A program made the translations under genes and the position numbers. A stretch of 64,000 nucleotides of DNA, from the NCBI RefSeq assembly GCF_008360935.1, contig NZ_SRXO01000010.1:124001-188000 (forward strand), read 5' to 3'. Every line of letters starts with the position of its first letter. Within the stretch, counting starts at the first letter, position 1. The notes under the pieces were generated by a model. It was not told where the DNA came from, searched no databases, and was given only the letters and a program-made list of their open reading frames with translations. The DNA comes from Siccirubricoccus phaeus (GTDB lineage Bacteria > Pseudomonadota > Alphaproteobacteria > Acetobacterales > Acetobacteraceae). This document shows, one piece after another, positions 8,471 to 15,906 of the stretch.

Positions 8471-9859
8471 TCAGCGCCCCGCCGCAGCGGTGAAGATGGC
8501 AGCGACCTCGCCGCCCTGCGCCAAGGCCGTGACCGCGCTGCGCAGCGCCTCCGCCTTGCCCTCGGCGGGCGTTCCCCGCAGGCAGGAATGCAACTTGGCC
8601 ATCAGCTGGTCGTCACGCATGTGGTCGTCGCGGCCGTGGAAGTGGATGCTCTCCAGCCGCGTGCCGTCGTCGAGCTCGACCTCGATCCAGCCCTTGTAGC
8701 GCTCGTCGCGCGGCGCATCGGGGTCGATGACGTACTCGACCTTCTGCGCCAGCGCGAGCAGCGCCGGGTTGGCGCGGTTCTCCGCGCTGTAGGCCGAGGC
8801 TTCCAACCGACCGAAGAACAGCGTCTCGGCCACGGTGAAGGGCAGGCTCACACGGCAGTGCCAGTCGGTGCTGGGCCGCTTCTTCTCCGCCGCCGGCTCG
8901 CAGACCACGGGCGTGATCCATTGCGCCGCATGGCAGGTGACGCGGCGGATCCGCTCCGCCCGGGCGCCCCTCGCATGTAGCTCGAGCGCGCAATCCACGA
9001 AGGGGATGCTGACATGCCCTGTCGGATAGGGCTTGATCGCGATGTTGCGGCTCTCCCAGACCTCGCCCAGGGCCGCGGTGGCGCGCGCGTAGTCCAGCCG
9101 GTAGTCGCGATCCTGCACATGGCTCGGGAACAGGCCGAAGCTGCCTTCCAGCACCGCGGCGGGGCCGGAGAAGCCCTTCGCCGCCAGCACCGCGGCGGTG
9201 ATTCCTGCCTGGGAGGCCCAGCCCGGATCGACGATCTGCGCCCAGCTCCCGTCGCGCCAGCACTCATTGCTGCCCGAGGCGAGCGTGCCGGCGATGCCGG
9301 CGGCATGGACCAGGCCGGCGGCATCGAGGCCGAGCAGCCGGCCGGCGACGAAGGCGGCGCCAAAGGCCCCGACGATGCCGGTCGGATGGAACCCGCTGCG
9401 GTGGAATTGCCCCGGCGCCACCGCGCCGATGCGGCAGATCGCCTCATTGCCGAGGGCGATCGCCAGCAGCACCTCGGGCCCCGCGATGCCCCGCCATTCA
9501 GCGAGGGCGAGCGCGGTGGCGGCGGTGGTGCAGGTGCAGTGGATCAGCGTCTCGGTCTGCGAATCATCGAAGGCCAGGGCCGATGCCATGCTGCCATTGG
9601 CGAAGGCGGCGCTGGTCGCGAGCGTACCATCCGGCCCGCCGAGGATGTGGCATGGGCCCGGCGCGCCCATGGCCAGCGCGGCCTCGGCCGCGACCTGGCC
9701 CTGCGGCCGGGCGCCGGCGGCGAGCGCGACGCCGATGACGTTCAGCAGCCGCTGCTCGGTTGCGTGGCGGAGGTCTGCCGGCAGATCCGCAGCGGCGAAT
9801 CCGGCGCACCAGGCCGCCAGGGATTGGGTAATGGTCCGCGCCGGATCCAGCGTGGTCAC
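8471..9859 (-). CDS. MmgE/PrpD family protein (second paralogue)
   Basis: A 462-aa paralogue of the adjacent gene with the same landmarks: SLAAWCAGF near the N terminus, MASALAFDDSQTETLIHCT in the active-site region, GFHPTGIVGAFGA, and KPYPTGHVSIPFVDC. I chose the GTG at 9859 because AGGAGG lies 9 bases upstream and the N terminus then matches the paralogue; ATGs at 9877 and 9889 would place that site inside the gene. In the shared DDSH position this copy has DDSQ, so one conserved His is replaced, hinting at a different substrate or a heteromeric pair. First gene of the leftward operon, divergent from a LysR gene. Confidence 0.87.
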   Translation of the reverse strand: MTTLDPARTITQSLAAWCAGFAAADLPADLRHATEQRLLNVIGVALAAGARPQGQVAAEAALAMGAPGPCHILGGPDGTLATSAAFANGSMASALAFDDSQTETLIHCTCTTAATALALAEWRGIAGPEVLLAIALGNEAICRIGAVAPGQFHRSGFHPTGIVGAFGAAFVAGRLLGLDAAGLVHAAGIAGTLASGSNECWRDGSWAQIVDPGWASQAGITAAVLAAKGFSGPAAVLEGSFGLFPSHVQDRDYRLDYARATAALGEVWESRNIAIKPYPTGHVSIPFVDCALELHARGARAERIRRVTCHAAQWITPVVCEPAAEKKRPSTDWHCRVSLPFTVAETLFFGRLEASAYSAENRANPALLALAQKVEYVIDPDAPRDERYKGWIEVELDDGTRLESIHFHGRDDHMRDDQLMAKLHSCLRGTPAEGKAEALRSAVTALAQGGEVAAIFTAAAGR

Positions 9860-9963
9860 TATGGCGTCCCTCCTCATGGGGAGAGGCATGAGCACCGGAA
9901 CGCTCGTGACTTCCCTGGTCTTACGGCCAGTCTCCGGATTTTGCTGATCGACACAAACTATTA

Positions 9964-9987
9964 TTTCTGATCTTTCTTGATCAGAAA
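9964..9987. promoter_or_regulatory. 9-bp inverted repeat in the divergent LysR/MmgE promoter region
   Basis: TTTCTGATC and GATCAGAAA face each other across a 6-base spacer, in an AT-rich island in otherwise GC-rich DNA, between the divergent starts at 9859 and 10033. Another TGATCA follows at 9991-9996. LysR regulators usually bind such dyads between themselves and a divergent target, so this is the best operator candidate. Binding is inferred. Confidence 0.6.
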
Positions 9988-10032
9988 AAATGATCAATAT
10001 CGGTGACATGCGGCGCCGGGGAGACCAGGAAG

Positions 10033-10950
10033 ATGAACTTCCAGCAGCTCGAAACACTGGTGTGGCTGGCGCGGCTGCGGAACTTCCATGCCGTGGCGGG
10101 CAAGCTGCACACCACGCAGCCCAGCGTCTCCGCACGGCTGCAAAGGTTGGAAGAAGACCTCGGTACGCGTCTGGTGGATCGTGGCCCTCAGGGCGTTGCG
10201 CTGACCGCCGCCGGTCGGGAGTGCCTGATCTATGCGGAGCGGATCCTCGCCTGGCAGGGGAGGATGCGGCAATGCGCCGGCGGCGAGGACCGGTTGCGCG
10301 GCAGGGTCAGTGTTGGCGTGAGCGAGATCGTCGCCTGCACCTGGCTGCCCGACCTCTTGCATCGCCTGGCGAGCCGCCATCCCGAGGTGATCATCGACAC
10401 CCATGTCGATCTGACGCCGCAGCTCGCACGCGGCCTCGAAGAGGGCAGCTTCGACGTTATCCTGGCCGGCTCCTACCGGCTGGCGACAGTGCATCCCACG
10501 CGCTCGCTGGGCGATACGCGCCTGGGCTGGATGGCGGCCCCCGGCGCATTCGCCTTCCGCGAACCGGCTACGCCGGCGGCCCTGCAGCGGATGCCGCTGA
10601 TCACCTGGCCGGAACACTCCGCGATCTACAGTCAGATATCGGACTGGTTCGCCGCCGGTGACGTCTTCCCGGTGCCGCGGCATACCTCGAACTCGGTCGT
10701 TACCCTGGCGCGCCTCGCAACCGCCGGCCTGGGCGTGGCGCTGCTGCCCCTGCAAGTGGTTCAGCGTGAGCTGGACGAAGGTAAACTGGTTCTCGTGCCG
10801 ACCCGGCCGGACTTTCCCAATGTGGAGTACCGAGCCGTCTATGTGGAGCGACAGGGCTCACTCGGAGCGATGGTCGCAGAGGTCGCGGCGGAATGCAGCA
10901 GCTTTACCATGACGACGGGCTTGGGCCCGAGGGTTCGACCTGCAGACTAG
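10033..10950 (+). CDS. LysR-family transcriptional regulator
   Basis: A 305-aa LysR regulator. The winged helix-turn-helix fills residues 1-60 (MNFQQLETLVWLARLRNFH then TTQPSVSARLQRLEEDLG), followed by a periplasmic-binding-like effector domain. Start ATG 10033 with AGGA upstream. It is divergent from the MmgE/MmgE/Bug operon across a 173-base region holding a strong dyad, so it likely controls that operon in response to a small acid. The TAG stop at 10948-10950 lies in a CTAG, and two intergenic repeat elements follow. Confidence 0.92.
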   Translation: MNFQQLETLVWLARLRNFHAVAGKLHTTQPSVSARLQRLEEDLGTRLVDRGPQGVALTAAGRECLIYAERILAWQGRMRQCAGGEDRLRGRVSVGVSEIVACTWLPDLLHRLASRHPEVIIDTHVDLTPQLARGLEEGSFDVILAGSYRLATVHPTRSLGDTRLGWMAAPGAFAFREPATPAALQRMPLITWPEHSAIYSQISDWFAAGDVFPVPRHTSNSVVTLARLATAGLGVALLPLQVVQRELDEGKLVLVPTRPDFPNVEYRAVYVERQGSLGAMVAEVAAECSSFTMTTGLGPRVRPAD

Positions 10951-10978
10951 GGGGCGGGTAGGGTTGGCGGCACCGCCG

Positions 10979-11100
10979 CTGGTGTCCTGCCCGCTGCGTT
11001 CGCCGGATTTCGGGCGAACGCAGCGGACAAGCAGGCCACGGAAAACAAAAGCTGGTGGCCCGATGCCGAAGTCCGCAGGAATTCGGCATCGGACCACTGG
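10979..11100 (+). repeat. Intergenic repeat type C, copy 1
   Basis: A 122-bp unit bounded by CTGG at both ends, closely matching 22161-22281. Shared blocks include CTGGTGTCCTGCCCG, ACGCAGCGGACAAGCAGG, CAAAAGC and GAAGTCCGCAGGA. It contains two dyads (GCGTTCGCC / GGCGAACGC and TGCCGAA / TTCGGCA). Its terminal CTGG is also the first four bases of the next element. Confidence 0.75.
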
Positions 11101-11203
11101 AGCGGTTTCACCGAGCCTGCGCTCGGTGAACCTGCTCTGGCTTTTCGTTCTGTCGCATTTTCCGCGGCGTCCGGCGATTCCGCCGGACTTGAATGTGCTC
11201 TAA
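11097..11203 (-). repeat. 107-bp CTAG-type element, type B, copy 3 (reverse)
   Basis: Aligns end to end with the reverse complement of 32417-32523, at the same 107-bp length: a 44-bp hairpin (GAGCGGTTTCACCGAGC paired with GCTCGGTGAACCTGCTC) and a body containing GTCGCATTTTCC, GTCCGGCGATTCCGCC and GACTTGAA. The terminal tetranucleotides have decayed to CTGG and CTAA. It lies between the LysR gene and the convergent redoxin gene. Confidence 0.75.
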
Positions 11204-11216
11204 CCCTACCCGGCGG

Positions 11217-11876
11217 TCAGGCGGCGTATTTCACGCTGCAGCCATAGGGGCGCGTCACCGCCTGCTGCACCGGCTTGCCCTCGGCCACGGCGCGGAAGGC
11301 GTTGCGGAAATAGGGCGTCGCCTTCTCCAGATCCGCCAGGTTGGTGGAGGCGATGGAATCGATCCCGCCCATGTAGAGCAGCCTGCCATCGGCGCCGATG
11401 ACATACATGTGCGGCGTGGTCTGCGCGCCATAGGCGCGGCCGACATTGCCCTCGGGGTCCAGCAGCACCGCCGTCGGCACCGCCTGGCGGCTGCTGCTCA
11501 GCTCATTCGCCTGGGCCGGGGTGACGAAGCCCTGCTCGCCAGGCGCGGAGGAGATGACGGAAAGCCAGGCCGCGCCTGCTCCCGTCACCTCCCGCTGCAA
11601 GGTCTGCATGTTGCTCGAGCGGTAGTGCTTCTGCACGAAGGGGCATTCATGGTTGGTCCATTCCAGGACCACCAGCTTGCCGCGCAGCGCTTCCAGCGTC
11701 TGGGTCCGGCCATTGCTGTCCTGCGCGGAGAAGGCCGGCGCGGGCTGGCCGATCGCCGGGGCGGCCTGGGCGGGGCGGCCGCGCAGCAGCGCCGGCGCCA
11801 CGGCAAGCCCGGCGCCGCCGAGCAGCAGCGCCCGGCGCCTTGCGGTGAAGGGAAGGCGGGTCGTCGGTGTCGTCAT
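11217..11876 (-). CDS. Redoxin (AhpC/TSA-like) with Tat-type signal
   Basis: A 219-aa exported thioredoxin-fold protein. The N terminus has RRRALLLGGAGLAVAP, a twin-arginine-like signal, and Ala-Gln-Ala as cleavage site. The redoxin core has APAFSAQDSNGRTQTLEAL, LRGKLVVLEWTNHECPFVQKHY (single active Cys, no CxxC) and a cis-Pro region. GGAGG about 7 bases before the ATG at 11876 fixes this start. It follows the DsbD-like gene by 20 bases on the same strand, so it is probably a periplasmic client that DsbD keeps reduced. Peroxidase activity is possible but not shown. Confidence 0.85.
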   Translation of the reverse strand: MTTPTTRLPFTARRRALLLGGAGLAVAPALLRGRPAQAAPAIGQPAPAFSAQDSNGRTQTLEALRGKLVVLEWTNHECPFVQKHYRSSNMQTLQREVTGAGAAWLSVISSAPGEQGFVTPAQANELSSSRQAVPTAVLLDPEGNVGRAYGAQTTPHMYVIGADGRLLYMGGIDSIASTNLADLEKATPYFRNAFRAVAEGKPVQQAVTRPYGCSVKYAA

Positions 11877-11896
11877 CGGTGATCCTCCGGCTGCGG

Positions 11897-14017
11897 TCAT
11901 GGGGTCGAGACGTTGCGCGTCAGCTCGGCCGTCACGATGCTCTCGGTGAGCACCGGCGGCAGCACCACCGGGTCGCGCTTCCCGGCGGGAAAGAAGACGT
12001 AGAAGGGCAGCCCGTCGCGGCCGAAGCCGCGCAGGAATTCGGTGATCTGCGGGTCCTGGTTGGTCCAGTCGCCGCGCAGATAGGTGATGCCGTTCTGCGC
12101 CAGCGCAGCCTGCACGCCAGCCGTGGCGAGGGCGGCGCGTTCATTGACCTTGCAGGTGATGCACCAGGCCGCCGTCATGTTGACGAAGACCGGCTTGCCT
12201 TCCGCCCGCAGCGCGGCGAGGCGCGCTGCGGTGAAGGGCTCCGCGCCGCTGGTGGACGCGGCCTGGGCGCCCGGGGCGGCGGCATGGCGGAGCTGCGGCA
12301 GCAGGGCAAGGGTGCCGGCCAGCGCCAGCGCCGCGGCGCCGCGGGAGAACAGGGCACGTCCGCCGCTATGCTGCGCGATGCCGTAGAGCCAGGCAGCCAG
12401 GCCGATCAGCACCCCGCCGGCCAGCGCCACCAGCACGCCGAGCTCCCCGGTCTGCTGCACCAGCACCCAGACCAGCCAGGCGGCGGAGGCGTACATCGGG
12501 AAGGCCATGCCCTGGCGCAGCCGCAGCATCCAGGCACCCGGCCGCGGCAGAGTCCGGGCGATCCGCGGGAAGATCCCGAGCAGCGCGTAAGGCAGCGCCA
12601 GGCCCAGCCCCATCGCCAGGAACAGCGCCAGTGCCAAAGCGGGCGGCGCGGCCAGCGCCGTGCCGATCGCGGCCCCCATGAAGGGCGCGGTGCAGGGCGT
12701 GGCCACCACCACCGCCAGCAGCCCGGTGAAGAAGCTGCCGCCATGGCCCTGCTGCGTGGCCAGGGACTGGCCGGTGCCGCTGAGGGACTGGCCGACCTCG
12801 AACACCCCGGAGAGGTTCAGCCCGATGGCCAGCAGCAGCCAGACCATCAGCGTGACGAAGACCGGCGACTGGAATTGGAAGCCCCAGCCCACCGCGGCGC
12901 CCGAGGCGCGCACCGCCAGCAGCAGCGCGGCGAGCGCCGTGAAGGCGACCAGCACGCCGATGGTGTAGAAGAGGCCGGAAAGCCGCACCTGCCGCAGCGC
13001 CCCGCCCGACATGCGGGCCACGGCGGTCGCCTTGATGGCGAGGACCGGGAAGACGCAGGGCATCAGGTTCAGGATCAGCCCGCCGAGGAAGGCGAAGAGC
13101 GCCGCCTGCCAGAAGGGCAGGGCCAGGGCTGCCGCCCCGGCGCCGCCGCCGGCCGGCAGGGGGCCGAGGCGGGGCGCCAGCTCCAGCCAGCGGGTCTGGC
13201 CGGTGCCGTCCGAGACGGCAAGCAGCCCTGCCAGGGGCGCCGAGGCATCCAGCGCCTGCCCCCTGGCCAGGGAGAGGGTCAGGCGGCCATTCTCGACCTG
13301 CAGCGCCTGCGGCGCCGCGTGCTCCACCGCCCCCCAGGCGGCGGGGAAGAAGAAGGCGCCCTTCACCGCGGCCGGCGTAATATCCTCGCCCTCCACCGCC
13401 AGCACCAGCGCCTCGCCCTCGCTGCCCAGCCGGGACGGCCAGGGCGAGGGCACCGGCCGCCTGGCATCGGCGGCGGCGAAGGCAGCGGCGATCTCGCCGC
13501 CGGCCGGGGTGCCGGTGGCTTCCACCGGGACCTCGATGCGGAAGCTGCCCTCCTCGGGGATGCATTCGCGCTCGCAGACCAGCCAGCTTGCCCTGGCCTC
13601 GATCGGCAGGGTCCGGCCGGGCTGCGCGGTCGGCGGCACGGTGACCGTCATCGGCAGGACGATCTCGTTCTCGTAGCCGAAATTCACCAGCGGGCCGAAG
13701 GGCAGCCGGTCCGGCCCGGGCCAGGCGATCTCCCCGGACGTCACCCCCTCCGGCAAGGTCAGGGCGATCTCCGGCGGCGTGCCGGCATCGCCCGGATTGG
13801 TCCAGTAGGTGTGCCAATGCGGCGCCAGGCGCTGCCGCAGCCCGATGCGGAAGCTCTCGCCGGGGGCGACGGCGGCCGCCTCGCTCACCAGGGTCACGGT
13901 GGCGCGGGGGCTCTGCTGGGCGGTGCTCTCGATTGCCCCGGCCCCGCCCGGCGACAGCAGCAGGGCCAACAGCCCCGCAAGGGTCGGTAGGGCGATCCGG
14001 GTCCAGGCGAGACGCAT
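11897..14017 (-). CDS. DsbD/ScsB-like thiol:disulfide interchange protein
   Basis: A 706-aa inner-membrane reductant conduit carrying electrons from cytoplasmic thioredoxin to periplasmic thiols. A signal peptide is followed by a DsbD N-terminal-like domain (HWHTYWTNPGDAGTPP, WLVCERECIPEEGSF). Then comes a membrane CcdA/DsbD core with the two essential Cys-Pro motifs (LMPCVFPVLAIK and VVATPCTAPFMGAAIG), then a C-terminal thioredoxin domain with AAWCITCKVN near residue 622. Start ATG 14017 has GGAGGAGG upstream. The two-Cys N-terminal domain resembles the ScsB branch more than E. coli DsbD. It pairs with the redoxin gene downstream. Confidence 0.9.
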   Translation of the reverse strand: MRLAWTRIALPTLAGLLALLLSPGGAGAIESTAQQSPRATVTLVSEAAAVAPGESFRIGLRQRLAPHWHTYWTNPGDAGTPPEIALTLPEGVTSGEIAWPGPDRLPFGPLVNFGYENEIVLPMTVTVPPTAQPGRTLPIEARASWLVCERECIPEEGSFRIEVPVEATGTPAGGEIAAAFAAADARRPVPSPWPSRLGSEGEALVLAVEGEDITPAAVKGAFFFPAAWGAVEHAAPQALQVENGRLTLSLARGQALDASAPLAGLLAVSDGTGQTRWLELAPRLGPLPAGGGAGAAALALPFWQAALFAFLGGLILNLMPCVFPVLAIKATAVARMSGGALRQVRLSGLFYTIGVLVAFTALAALLLAVRASGAAVGWGFQFQSPVFVTLMVWLLLAIGLNLSGVFEVGQSLSGTGQSLATQQGHGGSFFTGLLAVVVATPCTAPFMGAAIGTALAAPPALALALFLAMGLGLALPYALLGIFPRIARTLPRPGAWMLRLRQGMAFPMYASAAWLVWVLVQQTGELGVLVALAGGVLIGLAAWLYGIAQHSGGRALFSRGAAALALAGTLALLPQLRHAAAPGAQAASTSGAEPFTAARLAALRAEGKPVFVNMTAAWCITCKVNERAALATAGVQAALAQNGITYLRGDWTNQDPQITEFLRGFGRDGLPFYVFFPAGKRDPVVLPPVLTESIVTAELTRNVSTP

Positions 14018-14102
14018 CGCGGGATCCTCCTCCATCCGGGGCAGGGCGGCAGCCCTGCGTATCTGGCGTCGCAGCCATGCGTTTGCACCGCGGCAGGGAC
14101 GT

Positions 14103-14129
14103 ATATGCCCCATATGCCCAGCGTATGGG
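14103..14129. promoter_or_regulatory. Repeated ATATGCCC motif upstream of the DsbD-like gene
   Basis: ATATGCCC occurs at 14103-14110 and again at 14112-14119, and CCCATA / TATGGG form an inverted repeat (14109-14114 and 14124-14129). The group lies 86-112 bases upstream of the DsbD-like start, in AT-rich sequence. It may be an operator for that operon; no regulator is adjacent, so the binding factor is unknown. Confidence 0.35.
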
Positions 14130-14555
14130 ATGGGGCCCCGGCCGGTGCAAAAGCTTCCCCCCACCAAGCGGAAAATGCGGAGGGAGTGGAAGCGATCTAT
14201 ACCGGGCGACCTGCGGGACGAGACGAGGCGAAGCTGCGGCGAGGATGCCCCGCCATCGCCAGCCCCGGTAGCGCGGGCGGTTTGCCGGTAAGGACGGGGT
14301 TGGAGGAGCGCGCCGCGCATGCCGTTACCGCCGATGGCGATCAAGGGGCATCGCACGGGCCGCGACGCATGGGCCGCACCTTCTTCGGCCCGCGGCGGGC
14401 AGGGCGAGGGCCGCATCTCCCGGGCGAGGAGCCCGGGCCTTTTCCCCTATGGCCGATCACGAACCCGTTGGCGGCGGCTTGCCCTGGGGCGAACATCCGG
14501 GGATGCTCCCGGCCTCGTTGCTGCCCAGGGCAGCCATCGAAATCGGAGGAAGCGA
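14130..14555. other. Divergent intergenic stretch, no gene seen
   Basis: About 425 bases between the DsbD-like gene and the LIV-type receptor gene. Open frames here are out of step with any recognisable protein; the frame leading into the receptor gene is open but Arg/Gly/Pro-rich. It should hold the receptor promoter, but no clear -35/-10 pair stands out. Confidence 0.4.
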
Positions 14556-15800
14556 ATGATCCTGCGTCGCCGTGCCGTCCTCGGCACCGGAATGTTTGCG
14601 GCAGCCTCGCTCGGGGCCCCGGCCCTCGCGCAGCCAAGGCGGCCGGAGGAGACCATCCGCGTCGGCCTGCTGCAGGACATGTCCGGCGCCTACCGCGACA
14701 TCTCCGGCCCGACCAGCGTCGCCTGCGCGCGGCAGGCGATACGGGAGTTCCAGGCCGCCAATCCGGAAATCGCCGTCGATCTGCTGGTGGCGGACCACCA
14801 GAACAAATCCGATGTCGGCCTGACCGTCGTGCGCCAATGGTTCGACCGGGATGGCGTCGACATGGTGCTCGGCGTCAGCAACTCGGCGCTGGCGATCGCC
14901 ATGAAGGCGGTGGTCGAGCAGAAGGACAAGGTGCATCTGAACACCTCCGCCGCGACCTCCTCCCTCACCTCCGAGCATTGCAGCCCGAATGCGATCCACT
15001 GGGCCTACGACACCTACTGCCTGTCCCACGCCACGGGCGAGCCGCTGGTGAAGCAGGGCTACGGCACCTGGTTCTTCATCACGCCGAACTACGCCTTCGG
15101 CCACACGCTGCAGGCCGATACGACGCATTCGGTGGAGACGAGCGGCGGCCGGGTGCTCGGCGCGGTCAGCTATCCCTTCCCGGAGACGACCGATTTCTCC
15201 GCCTTCCTGCTGCAGGCGCAGGCAAGCCGCGCCAAGGTCGTCGCCTTCCTCGGCGCCGGCACGGATTTCGTGAACGCGGTCAAGCAGGCGCAGGAATTCG
15301 GGCTCATGCGGTCCGGCATCCGCTTCGTCGGGCTGACCGGCTACATCAACAGCGTCATGTCGCTCGGGCTGCAGGCGGCGCAGGGCATGACGCAGACGGA
15401 AACCTTCTACTGGGACCTGAACGACCGCACCCGCGCCTTCATGGACCGCCTGCGCCCGCACCTGCCGGCCAACACCTTCCCCTGCCACAACCATGCGGGC
15501 GATTACTCGGCGCTGGTCCACTACCTCAAGGCGGTCAAGGCGCTGGGTCCCGCACGCGCGAAGGCTTCCGGGAAGGAGACGGTCGCTGCCATGAAGGAGA
15601 TGGCAACGGATGATGACTGCTTCGGCCAGGGCACCATCCGCCGGGACGGCCGCAAGCTACACCCCACCTACCTGTTCATGGTGAAGTCGCCGGCCGAGAG
15701 CCGCGGCCCGGGCGACGTGTACAAGGTGCTGGCGGTGACCCCGGCGGAGCGTTCCTTCCGCCCGATCGCCGAGGGCATGTGCGCCATGGCGAAGTCCTGA
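14556..15800 (+). CDS. LIV/urea-type ABC transporter substrate-binding protein (orphan)
   Basis: A 414-aa periplasmic type I binding protein. Signal peptide MILRRRAVLGTGMFAAASLGAP, then IRVGLLQDMSGAYRDISGPTS, the usual start of branched-chain amino acid/amide receptors. Other family blocks are VDLLVADHQNKSDVGLTVVRQWFD and YGTWFFITPNYAFGHTLQAD. GGAGGA lies 7 bases before the ATG at 14556. No permease or ATPase of this class adjoins it, so it must use one encoded elsewhere. Ligand unknown. Confidence 0.88.
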   Translation: MILRRRAVLGTGMFAAASLGAPALAQPRRPEETIRVGLLQDMSGAYRDISGPTSVACARQAIREFQAANPEIAVDLLVADHQNKSDVGLTVVRQWFDRDGVDMVLGVSNSALAIAMKAVVEQKDKVHLNTSAATSSLTSEHCSPNAIHWAYDTYCLSHATGEPLVKQGYGTWFFITPNYAFGHTLQADTTHSVETSGGRVLGAVSYPFPETTDFSAFLLQAQASRAKVVAFLGAGTDFVNAVKQAQEFGLMRSGIRFVGLTGYINSVMSLGLQAAQGMTQTETFYWDLNDRTRAFMDRLRPHLPANTFPCHNHAGDYSALVHYLKAVKALGPARAKASGKETVAAMKEMATDDDCFGQGTIRRDGRKLHPTYLFMVKSPAESRGPGDVYKVLAVTPAERSFRPIAEGMCAMAKS

Positions 15801-15837
15801 AAGGCGGATAGCCCGCGCGGGACCGGTCTCTCCATGC

Positions 15838-15866
15838 CGCGGCGGATCGGCTGACGATCCGCCGCG
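15838..15866. terminator. Bidirectional stem-loop between convergent genes
   Basis: A perfect 12-bp stem (CGCGGCGGATCG with CGATCCGCCGCG) and a 5-base loop GCTGA, centred between the stop codons at 15800 and 15907 of two convergent genes. There is no T-run, but its position and stability fit a shared terminator. Confidence 0.6.
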
Positions 15867-15906
15867 ACGCCATCCTGCCGGCCGGAGCGTCGCGGCTGAA
15901 CGGGCT

